A stretch of 64,000 nucleotides of DNA from Flaccisagitta enflata (lineage: Eukaryota > Chaetognatha > Sagittoidea > Aphragmophora), in NCBI GenBank assembly GCA_965153355.1, contig OZ231126.1, positions 96,596,001-96,660,000 of the forward strand, read 5' to 3'. Shown piece by piece: positions 12,421-26,200 of this stretch. A model generated the notes under the pieces. It was given only the letters and a program-made list of their open reading frames with translations, was not told the origin of the DNA and did not search any database. The number at the start of each line of letters is the position of its first letter. Positions within the stretch are counted from its first letter, which is position 1. A program made the position numbers and the translations under genes.

Positions 12421-13540
12421 TTAATTTCAATTCTTGTTAGGTTTGATTAAAAGATGCAACCAGGTGATGATACTGTACTTCAAATAACCAAAAAAATGCA
12501 TTTTTACCCAAAAAATTGCGAAAAAATAAATTTTTGAAGGGTGGGCCAAAAAAATATTCCAAAATAAAGGTCAGATTTGTGTTCAGCACGAAAAAATATG
12601 TCGAGTAATGAAGTTCAACATTTTTTGGCAATTTTAACTCTACACTTCCTTAAGCTCCCTGACTAGAAAACAAAATCTGCAAAATTCTGTTTGAGTGTTC
12701 TCGCGAAAGTCTAAGTTTGCATAAGCAGCACAAAATCAAAAAAATAAACACATGGCCCTGTTCTACATTCACCAGAGATCACAGCCATGTTCTTGGAAAT
12801 GCAAAATTTGACTCGTGGAGGCAGTCTTAGACTTTCACGTCCAAGAAATAATATTTTCAAAAGCCCTCAATCTTGATATTTTTTCTGGAGCAAGGTCAAA
12901 ATAAGCGGAAAAAAACTTTCGCGAGGGTGAATTTTTGGTACCTAATGATGGTCAGGGTTCCAACTGATGAAGATGAAATGGCGGTTTTGTGTTTGAGTGA
13001 CTTATGATAATACAATACATCAAAATTCCCTGACTTCTTGTGAATGTGCAAATTGAGCCGCAACCAGAGGGAGGTACATATTTTGAGTTTTTGCTTTTTG
13101 GCTGGGAGTAAATACCAGCGAACATAAGAAGTCGTACCGTAGGTCTATGGCACCACCCATGACCGGTCATTTAGTCTTCGGGACTATATCATACAAAGAA
13201 AATATGATATCACACTGAAGAGGTAGGAAAATGTCGCAACGCTAGATTCTCCCTTTGGTGGAATTTCCCAAAGAGGTTTTTGCTATTTCCGTCTTGTTTC
13301 TGGACTTAGAATCGGTTCAAGCATGTCGATAGGTACCTTAGCTATTCCCCCACTGGTGTAAAGGATGGAGGGAACAAAACGGAAAAGATTTAAGTGTGTT
13401 TAACACCTAAAAACTTGATGAAAAAATTGTTTTTTGATTGTCAACACTGCGACGTAATTCAATCCGGTGCACTTGTTTTTCCCCACAAGGACAAATCTAT
13501 AATTCAAGCATACTCGAGCTAAAACATATAAAACTAAACC
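12421..13540. other. Non-coding stretch
   Basis: No gene or clear repeat boundary found. Short open frames lack support. Confidence 0.45.
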
Positions 13541-13544
13541 AACA

Positions 13545-13630
13545 CCTAACTCTCACCCTATCCCTAATCCCTACTCTATTCCTAACCCTAAGACCCACCC
13601 CATCCCTAACCCTAACCGCACCCCTAACCT
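13545..13630. repeat. Degenerate telomere-like (CCCTAA)n tract
   Basis: Repeated CCCTAACCCTA, CCCTAATCCC and CACCCCTAACC words. It is one of three such tracts (also 42335-42410 and 58382-58475), each next to A-rich sequence containing an AAAA-C-GC motif. Confidence 0.6.
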
Positions 13631-14304
13631 TAAAATATCATCCGCTTAAAACACTCAAAAACAAAAGACTCGGATTGTCATTGCGAACGTGACCAAAGTT
13701 TCTACTATATGTTTGTAAAGACCAAAGTTATTCAATAAAAGATGAAAATTTCTCTGAAAAATGAGAGGAAAAGTTCAGAAAGTTATTGGGTATAATCATA
13801 ATTCTGCTTCTGAAAGAAAAATTTTGCATTTTGAAACACATGGCCCTTATCTTATGAGTCATCTGAAAGACGCCATGTTTTTGAAAATGACAATTTTTGA
13901 ATCTCTATGCAAAGTTATAATTTTACTCAAAACATGTCAGATTGTAAAGTAAGATTTTCCTTGAAAACTTCCTTTTTCGAACGTTTATCTGTACATTTCA
14001 CAGTTACTTTGGACATGGAAATGGTTTTTAATGCAAAAATAGTCTAAACACAAACTAATTATTATTTTCCATTGATAAAATGTACAAATTTACATCTATA
14101 ATATTGCTAAAATTACATTTTGACTGATGAAATTTTGTCTTCGATTGCATTCCGACGTAACTGGGTGAAATAATGAAAAAAACAAATAACGATGAAGCAA
14201 TCTTCCTTGATCAATGCCGGTTTTGAGGAGAGGGACAAGTCCAAGGCGATGGTACAGGAACAACGACGAGAGTAAGGAGATTGAGAAGATGAACCCGAGG
14301 ATGC

Positions 14305-14305
<1 letters not shown>
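13631..14305. other. Non-coding stretch
   Basis: No recognisable gene or element; AT-rich unique-looking sequence. Confidence 0.4.

Positions 14306-14308
<3 letters not shown>

Positions 14309-14378
<70 letters not shown>
14309..14378. repeat. (GA)n microsatellite
   Basis: About 70 bp of GA. Confidence 0.9.
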
Positions 14379-14382
<4 letters not shown>

Positions 14383-14596
14383 GTGTGTCAGCAGTCAGGC
14401 GAAGTGCGGAAAGAAAAGATGCAAAATTGGATGCGATAATAAGAAAAGGAAGGAATCAAGGGAGAGATGAGTTCTTCTCAGATAATCATTCATGGGACGA
14501 GACCATTGGGGATGAGTATGGTTGATGAATTGGGGAAAGCTTCTCTTAATTCGAATGGGATGAGCACATTTCAAAATTCCAATACTCGGAAGAAAA

Positions 14597-14825
14597 GAAT
14601 GAATGAATGAATGAATGAATAAATGAATGAATGAATGATTGAATGAATGAACGAATAAATGGATGAACGAATGAACGGATAAAGGGATGAATGAACGGAT
14701 AAGGGATGAATGAACGCATAAATGGATGAATGAATGAAGCGGGAAGGAAGGAAGGAAGGAAGGAAGGAAGGAAAGCAGGAAGGAAGGAAGGAAGGAAGGA
14801 AGGAATGAAGGAAGGAAGGAAGGAC
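14597..14825. repeat. (GAAT)n then (GGAA)n microsatellite
   Basis: Degenerate GAATGAATG tract about 14597-14735 followed by AAGG/GGAA repeats about 14738-14825. It gives rise to the apparent 181-codon and 120-codon minus-strand frames rich in His, Ser and Phe, which are not genes. Confidence 0.9.
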
Positions 14826-14974
14826 TGTGAATACTAAGGTATGCCATGAGAGAAACGAAAAAGTGAAACAACTCGTATAAGGGCGCGTTTTCAACAGTGC
14901 ACTCGGTCGCTCGCGGCATTCGTTCGCTTGCAAGGCTCAATATGCATACTCACTCCACAGTGCTTTGCTTCACT

Positions 14975-15579
14975 CACGCCACGGGGGAGGCTTTCATAGG
15001 TCAAGAAAAATTCTCGGTCACAATGGAGAGTGGTTTTAGCGCTAGGAAAGGTTTCTTTTATCAACCATCTTAAAACGAAAATTTTTTCTTGAAATTTTTA
15101 AATGTAATAAGCTAAAGCTGTAAAATTGGCATTTTTGACAGTTTTTTTGGTCCAAAAACGCCTCTATAGTGAAAAAATGGGCAAACAATGATTTATAAAG
15201 CGTTAAAAGCATATTCATATAAATACGCGTACCAAAACATCATTAAAAATACGATTTTCTGGCTTTTTCGGCATTTACGGCACAAAATGATACTAAATGA
15301 TGACGGGTTGGCCTGTATTTATGCATGAATGTGTCTTAGTGCCAGATAATCATTGTTTGCCTATTTTTTTACCTTAGCGGCGGTTTCAGACCGAAAAAAT
15401 TGTCAAAAATGCCAATTTTACGGCTCTTTATGGCATTTTACGGCATTTTAAAAAAATTTTAAAGTAAAAAAAAATTTATTTTGGTATAAAGTGATAAAGT
15501 AAACCTTCCTGAGGCCCAAACCACTCTCCATTATGACCGAGAATTTTTCTTGACCTATGAAAGCCTCCCCCGTGGCGTG
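14975..15579. mobile_element. Foldback element with long inverted arms
   Basis: The left arm starts CACGCCACGGGGGAGGCTTT and continues with TCATAGGTCAAGAAAAATTC. The right arm ends with GAATTTTTCTTGACCTATGA and CCTCCCCCGTGGCGTG, the reverse complement. Complementarity continues inward (CAAACAATGATTTATAA against AATCATTGTTTGCC), so most of the 605 bp can fold back. No ORF. Likely a MITE or foldback transposon. Confidence 0.65.
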
Positions 15580-15960
15580 CACTTGACCTGTTTACTCACT
15601 TTGCTCACTCTACCATGGGCGGTTGAAATTTATGAATGAGTGTTCACACTATAGTATCATAAACGCGATACACGGGAATGACCGCGATTGTTGTCATCAG
15701 CGGAAACACGTCTTCAGTTTCCCTTAACTCTTGAGAGAAAAATGCCGAATGGAAAACAAGTCAAAAGATGTGCGAACAGAAGGGAGAAAGAAATGAAAGA
15801 AAATTGAGAAGGCGAAAAAGTAAGAAACGGGTGAAGAGAAAGTGATTGAGAGGATAATGGAAAGAAACCCGAAACGGTGTGATAAGCGTCTCAGCCCTGA
15901 GGATAGGGTATGAACTTTTGAGGCACAGAGGTAAATTAAGAACTTGTAGATGGGTGGCGC

Positions 15961-15964
<4 letters not shown>

Positions 15965-15996
<32 letters not shown>
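15965..15996. repeat. (GA)n microsatellite
   Basis: About 32 bp of GA. Confidence 0.85.
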
Positions 15997-15998
<2 letters not shown>

Positions 15999-16039
15999 TT
16001 TGAGGTCGGGCCTAATGTATTTCATGACAATAAGTTAAA

Positions 16040-16885
16040 CGTTTTGAGACGGTAATCGGGAAAGAAGTCGAATTCAGTCTTCGACTTTTTGACATATTCG
16101 AGAGAAACATGGTTTTCATTTTCATATGCAAACGTTTCGATTTTCAATCGATCGAATTTGGCTTCCAATGAAATTAATAGGGTGAGTAAACTTGATAATT
16201 CTCTTTTATTTGGCGCCAAGCAGAATGCTCTACAGCAACTTTTTTTCGCGTTATGAATTTTCAAAGATTTATCTATAAAAAATTCAAATTAGATTTTTTT
16301 CGATTTCTTATGATTTTAAGTAGGATCAATAAAGGAGTGGATATAATTTTGTTTGAGCATGCAAATACAAGAATACATGTTTATGAGCATAGCTGTTCAT
16401 CTGCAAGTGTGCTTTTGAGCATTTTAGCTCATTTAGCTCACTTAGCTTAATTTTTTTTCTGATTTCTAATGCGACGAATGAATAAATATTTTGATATATG
16501 TTTAAGCAAGCAGTTGTAAGAAAGCATGTCAATGAGCAGAGCTGCTCATCTGTTATGGTGTTTTTAAGTATTCTAGCTCATTTAGCTCATTTAGCCCAAT
16601 ATTTTTTTCTGATTTTTAATAGGGTAAATAAATGTTTTAATTGAGCATGCAAATTCAAGAAAGCATTTCAGTAAGCATAGCTGGGCATCTGGTTGAGTGA
16701 TTCTGAGTATTTAGCTCATCTAGCTCATTTGGCTCAGTTCTATTTTTCTCTGATTTTCAGTGCAATCAATACATATAATTGCTCCTGGTTTGATCTAACA
16801 AATAAAAAAAAATGCAGGGACTGAAAATAAAAGCTTGATGAAAAGTGTTCAGTGCTTACACCTTTTTTCCTCACGGCGACAGACG
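16040..16885 (+). repeat. Dispersed repeat R16/33, copy 1, with internal tandem units
   Basis: It matches 33410-34240 in the same orientation from CAGTCTTCGACTTTTTGACA through CCTCACGGCGACAG. The interior has about three units of 160-175 bp sharing GAGCATGCAAATAC, AAGAAAGCATGT, GAGCATAGCTG and TTTAGCTCATTTAGCTCA. No coding frame. Confidence 0.6.
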
Positions 16886-17505
16886 CCATTAATGGTATAA
16901 CCCATAAAACACAACAATTTCTCTAATAGGCAACGGTTGACCATCGGCTTAACTGTGCTTGCGCCAACATAATGGCAAAAGTGGCTCCTCGAGTGTTGTG
17001 GTAAACTCGCGATTCAATTAACAGAATGATAACAAATGAACCCATCGGGAACGACCTTCACTTAAAGGACAAGATGCTATTATCATCCCCATCAAAACTA
17101 ATCTAACGAGTCTAAAGCAAACGGTTCTTCTGTTTGGGTGAGGGCATTTGTAATTAATGGGTAGAATAAAGTAAACTGTCTCAGTCTCGGGACATTTTGT
17201 CTCAAATCAGAGACAAGATTATAAAGGTTGCTTGGGTTCAAGTAGCTTATTCAGGGCCTAAGTAAATGATGGTATTTGGATTTGAAGCCAGAGGTAAGGT
17301 TAGGTCTTGGATGATGAGGAGAAGAGAAGTCACCAATACTCATAAGCAACGTGAAATAAATGTCAGACTAAAAGGTTACCCCCTCGGGCCGCGGCCCAAT
17401 GCTAGATAATGAAAAAAAACTAAGAAACAAAAGAAAAGTAACGGATCTTGGCAATATTCTTCCTTCTTCCTCCTTTCTGATTCTTACATAATTAAGTCTC
17501 CCATA
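16886..17505. other. Non-coding stretch
   Basis: No gene or element recognised. Confidence 0.4.
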
Positions 17506-17510
17506 ATTAT

Positions 17511-18083
17511 TTTTAGTCGCGTGCACGCGACTCTACAACCCGCTTTGTCCGTCGGTCGGTCGGTCGGTCGGTCGGTTGGTCGGTCGGTCGGTCGGTCGGT
17601 TGGTCACACTTTACTTTTTTTATGATTTTATTTCTTTGACCTCACTGCTCCTGCCAAAATGGTCTGGTGACCTCAAATATGGCCCCTGCCCACCCGCACG
17701 CGACTTCGGTAGCCGTGTATCCGGCCTTGTTTCTGCTGCCTGATGATTTTTTTTTTCGATTTTGTTTTTTTCGCAAGTTAATTTCCCATTTTAGTCGCGG
17801 ACACGCGACTCTACACCTTTCCGTGTCGGTCGGTCGGTCGGTCGGTCCGTCACATTTTTGAAATCCGAGCGGTATTCGCATTACTGCTCCAGCCCAACCG
17901 TCCGCGACTGGATTGCCGTGTATCCGGCCTTGTTTTAGTCGCGGACACGCGGCTCAAAAACTTGCCATATCGGCCGGATGGTCGGTCATTACGTTCGAAA
18001 TATTGTTGAATTGCGAGCGTTTTCTTTTCTGCATTATTGCCCCTGCCCACCCGTTCACTACTGGGGGATGTATACGGCCTTGA
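17511..18083 (+). mobile_element. Three family H elements in head-to-tail series
   Basis: Copies lie at about 17511-17730, 17791-17932 and 17935-18083. Each opens with a hairpin (TTTTAGTCGCGTGCACGCGA, TTTTAGTCGCGGACACGCGA, TTTTAGTCGCGGACACGCGG), has a CGGT or CGG tract, then CTGCCCA(C/A)CCGT and GTGTATCCGGCCTTG or similar. Copy 3 begins within 3 bp of the end of copy 2. Confidence 0.7.
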
Positions 18084-18524
18084 TTTTGTCGCTCTCCAGA
18101 ATCGAGTGTCATGTCATGTCATGACCTGATCATCCCGACTCATGATTTCCTTCACCGAACCGAATCTGTTGGTATCATCCTCCATCCAACATTCTACTGC
18201 CAATTCTTCTCTTTTTTTGAAATTCCCAATCGGGTAAGCTTTTATGTACTGTTTCAATTTTCTCTCATCGTTATCATCGGTATCTTCCCAACTTCAAACC
18301 TTTCCTAATCCTACGACAACCTTGCAGTGCTCGTGCTCAATCGAGGCGCTTAATTCTAAAATGTGACCTCCTTGGAGTTAAGAAGACCTACGTATCAAAA
18401 CACCTTTACTCCTAGCAGGTAAAGCATCAACACCCCCTCCTCGAATTCTCCCCTTCATAATCACTCCAAACACCTTTCCTGCTTTTCCTCTCTCTCAGTC
18501 TCTCTGTCTCTCTGTCTCTGTGTG

Positions 18525-20302
<1,778 letters not shown>

Positions 20303-20671
20303 TAATTGTTCTTAATCTGGGAAAAGAGAGAGAATCATAATGGTTAGTAAATGTTTTCTTCCTTTACCACTGAAACAAAAGGAAAAAGAATGTATACGTA
20401 GGAATTAACCACTGAATACGTAGGAATTAACCACTGAATACGTAGGAATTAACCACTGAATACGTAGGAATTAACCACAGAATACGTTCTTATATAAAGA
20501 AAACTATCCACAAATGGTTCTTATAAAATACAGAAAATCTGTCTCCGTTACATTCGAGAAACGAAGCGAAGTTAATTAAGCCAAGAAATCACCAGAGGGT
20601 GAGTTTAAGGAAAGGAATTGGGTGAGTTTAAATGGGCAAACAAATGAACACAGCGCCGGAAGCGCGCACAC
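20303..20671 (-). repeat. Left direct repeat (inferred 3' LTR)
   Basis: It runs from TAATTGTTCTTAATC to AGCGCGCACAC. It contains four tandem copies of CGTAGGAATTAACCACTGAA (about 20396-20485), a TATATAAAG and a GTGAGTTTAA pair. It matches 27218-27559 with few differences; the main one is four versus three tandem units. Confidence 0.8.
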
Positions 20672-20682
20672 CCCCCACCTCG
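20672..20682 (-). other. Candidate polypurine tract
   Basis: On the minus strand the sequence directly before the left repeat reads GAGGTGGGGGG. This is where an LTR retroelement would prime plus-strand DNA synthesis. Function inferred from position only. Confidence 0.4.
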
Positions 20683-23270
20683 ACAATGGAAAGCATGTCG
20701 AGCATGACAAGTAGATCATTCTCAATAGGAGCCATGACCAAGCAAAAAGACTAAGCATGAATGAAATGCTAAGTGAGAACGAAAAGGCTAAGCATGGGCA
20801 AAAATTGCCATGCCAAAAATGAAAGGCCAAGCACAAATGAAAAAGCTAAGCACAAATGGATAGGCTAAGCACAATTGGATAAGCTAAGTACAAATGGATA
20901 GGCGAAGCACAAATGAGAATGATGAATCCAAAAATGGTCAGGTAGATTCAAAATGAAAGAGCTAAATCCAAAGGAAAAGTAATTCTGGAATGAAACTGTC
21001 AACTGAGGAATGATCAAATCCATCAGAAAAGATGAAACTGCATCAGAATAATTTCCAAAAGAAAAGGTGATTCTCTCTTTTCATTCATGAGTAAACGGAA
21101 AAAAGGCTGGACTATTTCAGAAATGATGCAAAAATCAGAGACAAATGTAACCAGATCAAAAGGTCACTGGATACTCAAATTCAACTCGGAATTAGGTATG
21201 AAATCTAAATCGGGATCAAATTGAAATGCCATAAAAACTTAGGCAGAAAAATCATACAAAAATGCCATTCTATAGGCCGGAATTCAAAATGCCATACTTA
21301 AGGCCCGGGAAAAACTTAGTGCCATTCTACAGGCGCTGAAGAAATGAAGGGAACACCGATCATCGGGCGGGAAAAATGAAAGCAACGCCGTAACATTTTG
21401 GCAGGAAATGATCTAAGAAATACCGTTTATCTCGGCACTGAAACAATGCCGTATTCTTAGGCCAAAATTATTGTCAATTCTAAAAGACAAATCAAAATGG
21501 AAAATAAGGGAAAAATTATTACCCTTCTATTAACGCTTTCATTCTGAAAACAAACGAGTAGAATCTAAAATCCATTTTCAAATGAACTAAATTTAACAGA
21601 TTCATTCGTAAGAAACACTGATATCTTAACTTTGATTCACCAAACAGAATCGTAATCAACATTTTCCAAAATGCTGCAAGGAAAGAAAGCTAATGAAAAT
21701 AAAGTGTCAATAAAAATGAACAATTCTTGACTTTTCAAAAGCTAAGAAATGGGCAAGTAAATGATGAAAACGACAATCATGAATAGCTTTGAAATTCCTA
21801 ATTTTTTCAACAAAACCAATTCCCTCAAAACCCCCCCACCTCCTTTATCCCGTACAAACGAACTCAAATTCTTGTACAAAGAAGCGTGAGAGAACGATGG
21901 GAGAATCAATAGGAATGAGAGGGAAACTGCCATACAAAGGCCAAAAAAACATGCATATCGTCACACAAAGGCTCAAGGAAACTGTACAAAATCGCCATAA
22001 TCTAAGCGAAATTGCCGAGGAAATCGATGCTAACAGGGCGCGAATGCAGAAAAAAATCGCCGCTAACAAGGCGCAAATGCAGAAAAAATCGCCGCTAACA
22101 AGGCGCAAAAAAGAATATAGAAGAGATAAGGAAAATTCGCCGCTAATCATAGCGAAAATGGAAAGATCAAACGCCGTACATTTAGGCGAAGAGAAAAATC
22201 CTTTCTTTTTTTTCAAAGGGGGAAAAATCTGTTTTAACTCGTCAACACTAAGTGAGAAAAAGAAAACATATCAACTCGTCCTACATTTTGACGCAGAAAA
22301 AATGAATCATGATGCTTATCGTCATACTGAGCAAAATGAAACTTACATCAGGAAATCATTTTTTAAGAAGGAGAAATCATTCTTTTATTACTCGTGTAAA
22401 AGGGGGAAAACAATCTCGTTTTACTCTTACAAACGAGGGGGAAAACAATCTCTTTTAACTCATATGAAAGGGGTAAAACAAGCCTCTTGTGACTCGTACA
22501 AAAAGAGGGAAAACAAATTTTTTCTACCCAAAAGAAAAAGAGAGGAAAACTAACCTCTTTTTACTCGTACAAAAAGAGATGAAAACATAAATAAACCATT
22601 AACGCGAAAATTGTTAAATGGCACCAAAAAAAAAAAAATGTAATAATGATTTAAGGCGAAATAAGTAAAAAGTTACTTCTTTACGCAACATTAGTACTAA
22701 ACTGGAAGGGGAAATCAAAGGCAATCAAGCAGATGAGAAGTAACCTCTTACAAAACGTTACAACTTTAATATTACCCGAACCCCGTCCTTCCCCCCCCCC
22801 CCCCACGTCCGAATTTCCCTTTACCACCGAAGCAAAAGTCTCATAATGAAGCGCAGTTTGACGACGGAGGGAGAGACGATGATGAGAGGTTGAGATGAGG
22901 AGCGTTGCATTTTTCGTAATATTCATCATTCATATCTGATTCTTTATCACGAAGGCTCTTTTTCTATCACAAGAGCAACGATATTCATATCACAGAAGCT
23001 TTGATTTCTTATCACAAGGGCTCTTTCTTTCATTTGAGCCGACTTCATACACAAACTCGACGCACGCATGGCAATGCCGAATTTGAAATGCAGAAAACAG
23101 TGAATTTAACATAGGAGGAAATCTAACTATCAAGAAGGAACTGAAAAAGGAAGAGTATAAGAGAGATACAAATGCAATTATCACAAATTACGGCGTCTTC
23201 TTCTCCGTCGGAATGTATCGGAGCTGAAGAATTTGGAATCGTCGTTGCATTTGATATTTCATTTCTCTTC
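20683..23270. repeat. Degenerate spaced repeats, 3' interior of the LTR-type element
   Basis: A succession of 18-30-bp degenerate motifs: CTAAGCACAAATGGATAGG-like units (20740-20910), AAAATGCCAT with AGGC (21220-21470), ACAAGGCGCAAATGCAGAAA (22020-22120), and CTCGTACAAAAAGAGGGAAA-like units (22240-22580). A plus-strand 254-codon Lys-rich frame (21789-22553) crosses them, but it looks like a by-product of repeats that avoid stop codons. A C-run sits at about 22790-22804. Confidence 0.5.
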
Positions 23271-26200
23271 TCACCGTATTCGCACTGATGACGATGAGAC
23301 TCGATTTTCCTTTTTCTTCCGATGACGGGAATGGTGGAAACGTCGCCCATTGATGACGTTGAGACGCAGAAGAAGAGTCCCGCCACAAAATTGACCGCTC
23401 CTGTGGTGTGGATGACGCCGACGGAGCCTTCCGTGACGTGGATGGCGTAAACGACGCACTCCGTGACGTAAATGATGCTGACAACCGCGTTCGTGGCGTA
23501 AATGACGCTGACAATCGCGTCCTTGGCGTAAATGACGGAAACGGCGGCGCCCGTGAAAGAGAAGACGCCGGTATTCGCATCCTTGGCGTAGACATCGGCG
23601 CCTGTGGCGTGAATGGCGCAAATGATGCAGAAGAAGATGGCGCTGACATTCGCGCCCATCGTTGCTCGGATAAAGAAGATTTTCAGTTATCATTCTCTTC
23701 TTCTTTTTCCTTGCTCGCGGAAAAGTCTTTTGTTCAAAGAACCGATGTTTCCCCTTCTCTTCCTCCTCTTCCTCCATCCCCTTTTCTTTTCTTCGAGGGG
23801 TTGAATGAATTCGATCGGTGGTTGGGAAAGAAGGAGCTTGAAACATTGGCCGAAATTTCGCGTTTGAGACGCTGTCTTTGTATCTTGGTTTACCCCTCCA
23901 AAAAAGGGGAGTGAAGAAATTCTTTTTCTTGAATTGCCGTCGATGGCGTGAAACATTCAACGGCCGTGAAGACGTAAACTGATGGCGTGTCACAGACCAA
24001 CGCCGAGCAGATGGGTCTGGATATGAGAGAATGTCCGAAGCTGAACTCGGTGAATTCTCCAAGGACAAAAAGGACGACTTCTTGATGTCCAAGGAAAGCC
24101 GAAGGGACAAATTCTTCTTATTGTCCAAGGAAGACGGAAAGGACAAATTCTTATTGTCCAAAGAGGACGGAAAGGACAAATCCTTCTTATTATCCAAGGA
24201 AGGCGGAAAGGACAAATTCTTCATATTGTCCAAGGAAGGCGGAAAGGACAAATTCTTCATTTTGTCCAAAGCGGAAGAGGACGACGACTTGATGTCCATA
24301 GCAGGTGAGGGGAACAACTTGATGTCCAATGCAGATGAATAGGACAACGACTTGATGTCCAAGGCAGATAAAATGGACAATGACTTGATGTCCATGATCG
24401 GCTTTTTCTTAACAGAGGCCGACGACGAAGTTGAAGATAGAGAAGATGATGTTGATGAATACGACGTCGACATCGTCGTCATTAACGTCGAACAAACGAT
24501 GGATGAAGGAAACGGATTAATTTTCAATTTCAAAAGTCTTTTCCCCTTTCTCTTCTCGACGATGTTTTTCTTTTTCTTCATCGTCGAAGTGAAGAGATTA
24601 ACATCACCATCATATTCTCCTCTAAAGCAATCACCTCCTCCTTTCCTGCCGCCACCACCACCACCACCACTTTCAAACACGTCACTGCCACCACTTCCAT
24701 TTCTTTCCCCGTCGGTCCCTTTCAAATTTAATTTCACTTGGGCTTTACCGATGAGAATGGATGAAGGCTTCTTTGGACGTGTCTTTGACTTTGAAATGGG
24801 CGATGAACTCGATGGAGACGAGGCCGGAGACGAGGCCGGAGACGAGGCCGGAGATAAGGCCGGAGATGAGGCCAGAGATGAGGCTGGAGATGAGGCCAAA
24901 GATGAGGCCAGAGATGAGGCCGTAGATGAGGCCGAAGATGAGGCCGGAGATGAGGCCGGAGATGAGGCCGGAGATAAGGCCATAGATGAGGCCTGAGACA
25001 AGGCCGGAGGATCCAACGTCGACTTCATCGTCGCCGACGCTGAGTAAATGATCGAGGGAAGATGGGATGAAAGAAGAGAAGATGGAAGTGAAGAGAAAAG
25101 TTGAATGGACTCGAAATTTCGCTCTTTTTCCGTTGACAATGAATTAGCTGCAGGGACTGGAGGATCTTGAAATTTAACGGCTGAGGCGGAGGTTTCTTCT
25201 CCGTCTTCCTCTCTTTCGTCAACTTCTCTTTCCTCTCCCTCATCTTCAACTGCCGATTCGATGGAAATGAAACTCGTAGTCACCAAATTCGCTTCTTCAC
25301 TATCTTTTTCTTTTCCACTTTCCCTTTCACTACCATCGCCTCCACCTTCCAACGAACACGATGGAGACGAAGCTGAAGAATAATCAAATGACGACTTCTG
25401 TTTTGTCGCCAGGAATGAAGAGATGGATTCGTTGATGTTGTCGCGGATATCCTGTTGTTGTTGATGACGGGGATTGTTGGATGATGCGTTGATTTTGGCT
25501 CCGCAATCACCTCCTCCGTCACCACCTCCGACACTTCCCTTGACGCCTCCGTCACCTCCACCATTACTGCCTCTTGTGGCTTTTGTTGATGAAAGCAGAT
25601 GCGTCTTAGCCGGAGAGAGAATATGAGAGACGCGTGAATCGTTTCCGCCGCCTCCACTGTCACCTCCACCACCACCTTCATTGACCACCTTTCCACTCTT
25701 GCCGACACACATGTCACTTCCACTTTTCTTTTCTGTGGAATAAGTCGACTCTGGGAAATACGTCTTGGTCGGAGGAGGTAGAGATGAAACATGAGAATCA
25801 AAGTAATCATCACCTCCACTATCAATTCCGCCGCCACCGTCTATGACTGCATTACCACTCCCACCGTCACAGCTGTCATAACTACCTTCACTCTTAGTAG
25901 AAAAAGACAATTTTGGGGAACGAGATTTGGGCGTTGCAATAGGAGATGAAATTTGAGATTCATCTGAACCGCCGTCTTCCTTGTCACCTCCACTATCATT
26001 TTCACCACCAGATTCTTTGACGCCACCACCACCATCACTTGCTCTTTCTCCATTGAATCCCTTCTTCTGGGCTTTCATATCGACGGAGATGGATGGAGTC
26101 TTCGGCGGTTTAGTCTTTGGCGATAAATTGTGGGATGAGCTCTTTGACATTGGTCCATTAAGAAATTCGTTGACTCCTGATTTGAGATCTTTAAACGGTT

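Noticed and set aside
14395-14940. 181- and 120-codon minus-strand frames with HSFIHSF and SFLPSFLPSF repeats
   Set aside because: GAAT and GGAA microsatellite translation.
21789-22553. 254-codon plus-strand Lys-rich ORF
   Set aside because: It crosses several degenerate DNA repeat families and lies antisense to the inferred element; no domain, and composition follows the repeats.
23123-23659. Two further minus-strand frames (153 and 178 codons) overlapping the end of the 1213-codon ORF
   Set aside because: All frames are open because of a roughly 30-bp GC-rich tandem repeat. They could be shadows, although which frame is used at the very 3' end is uncertain.
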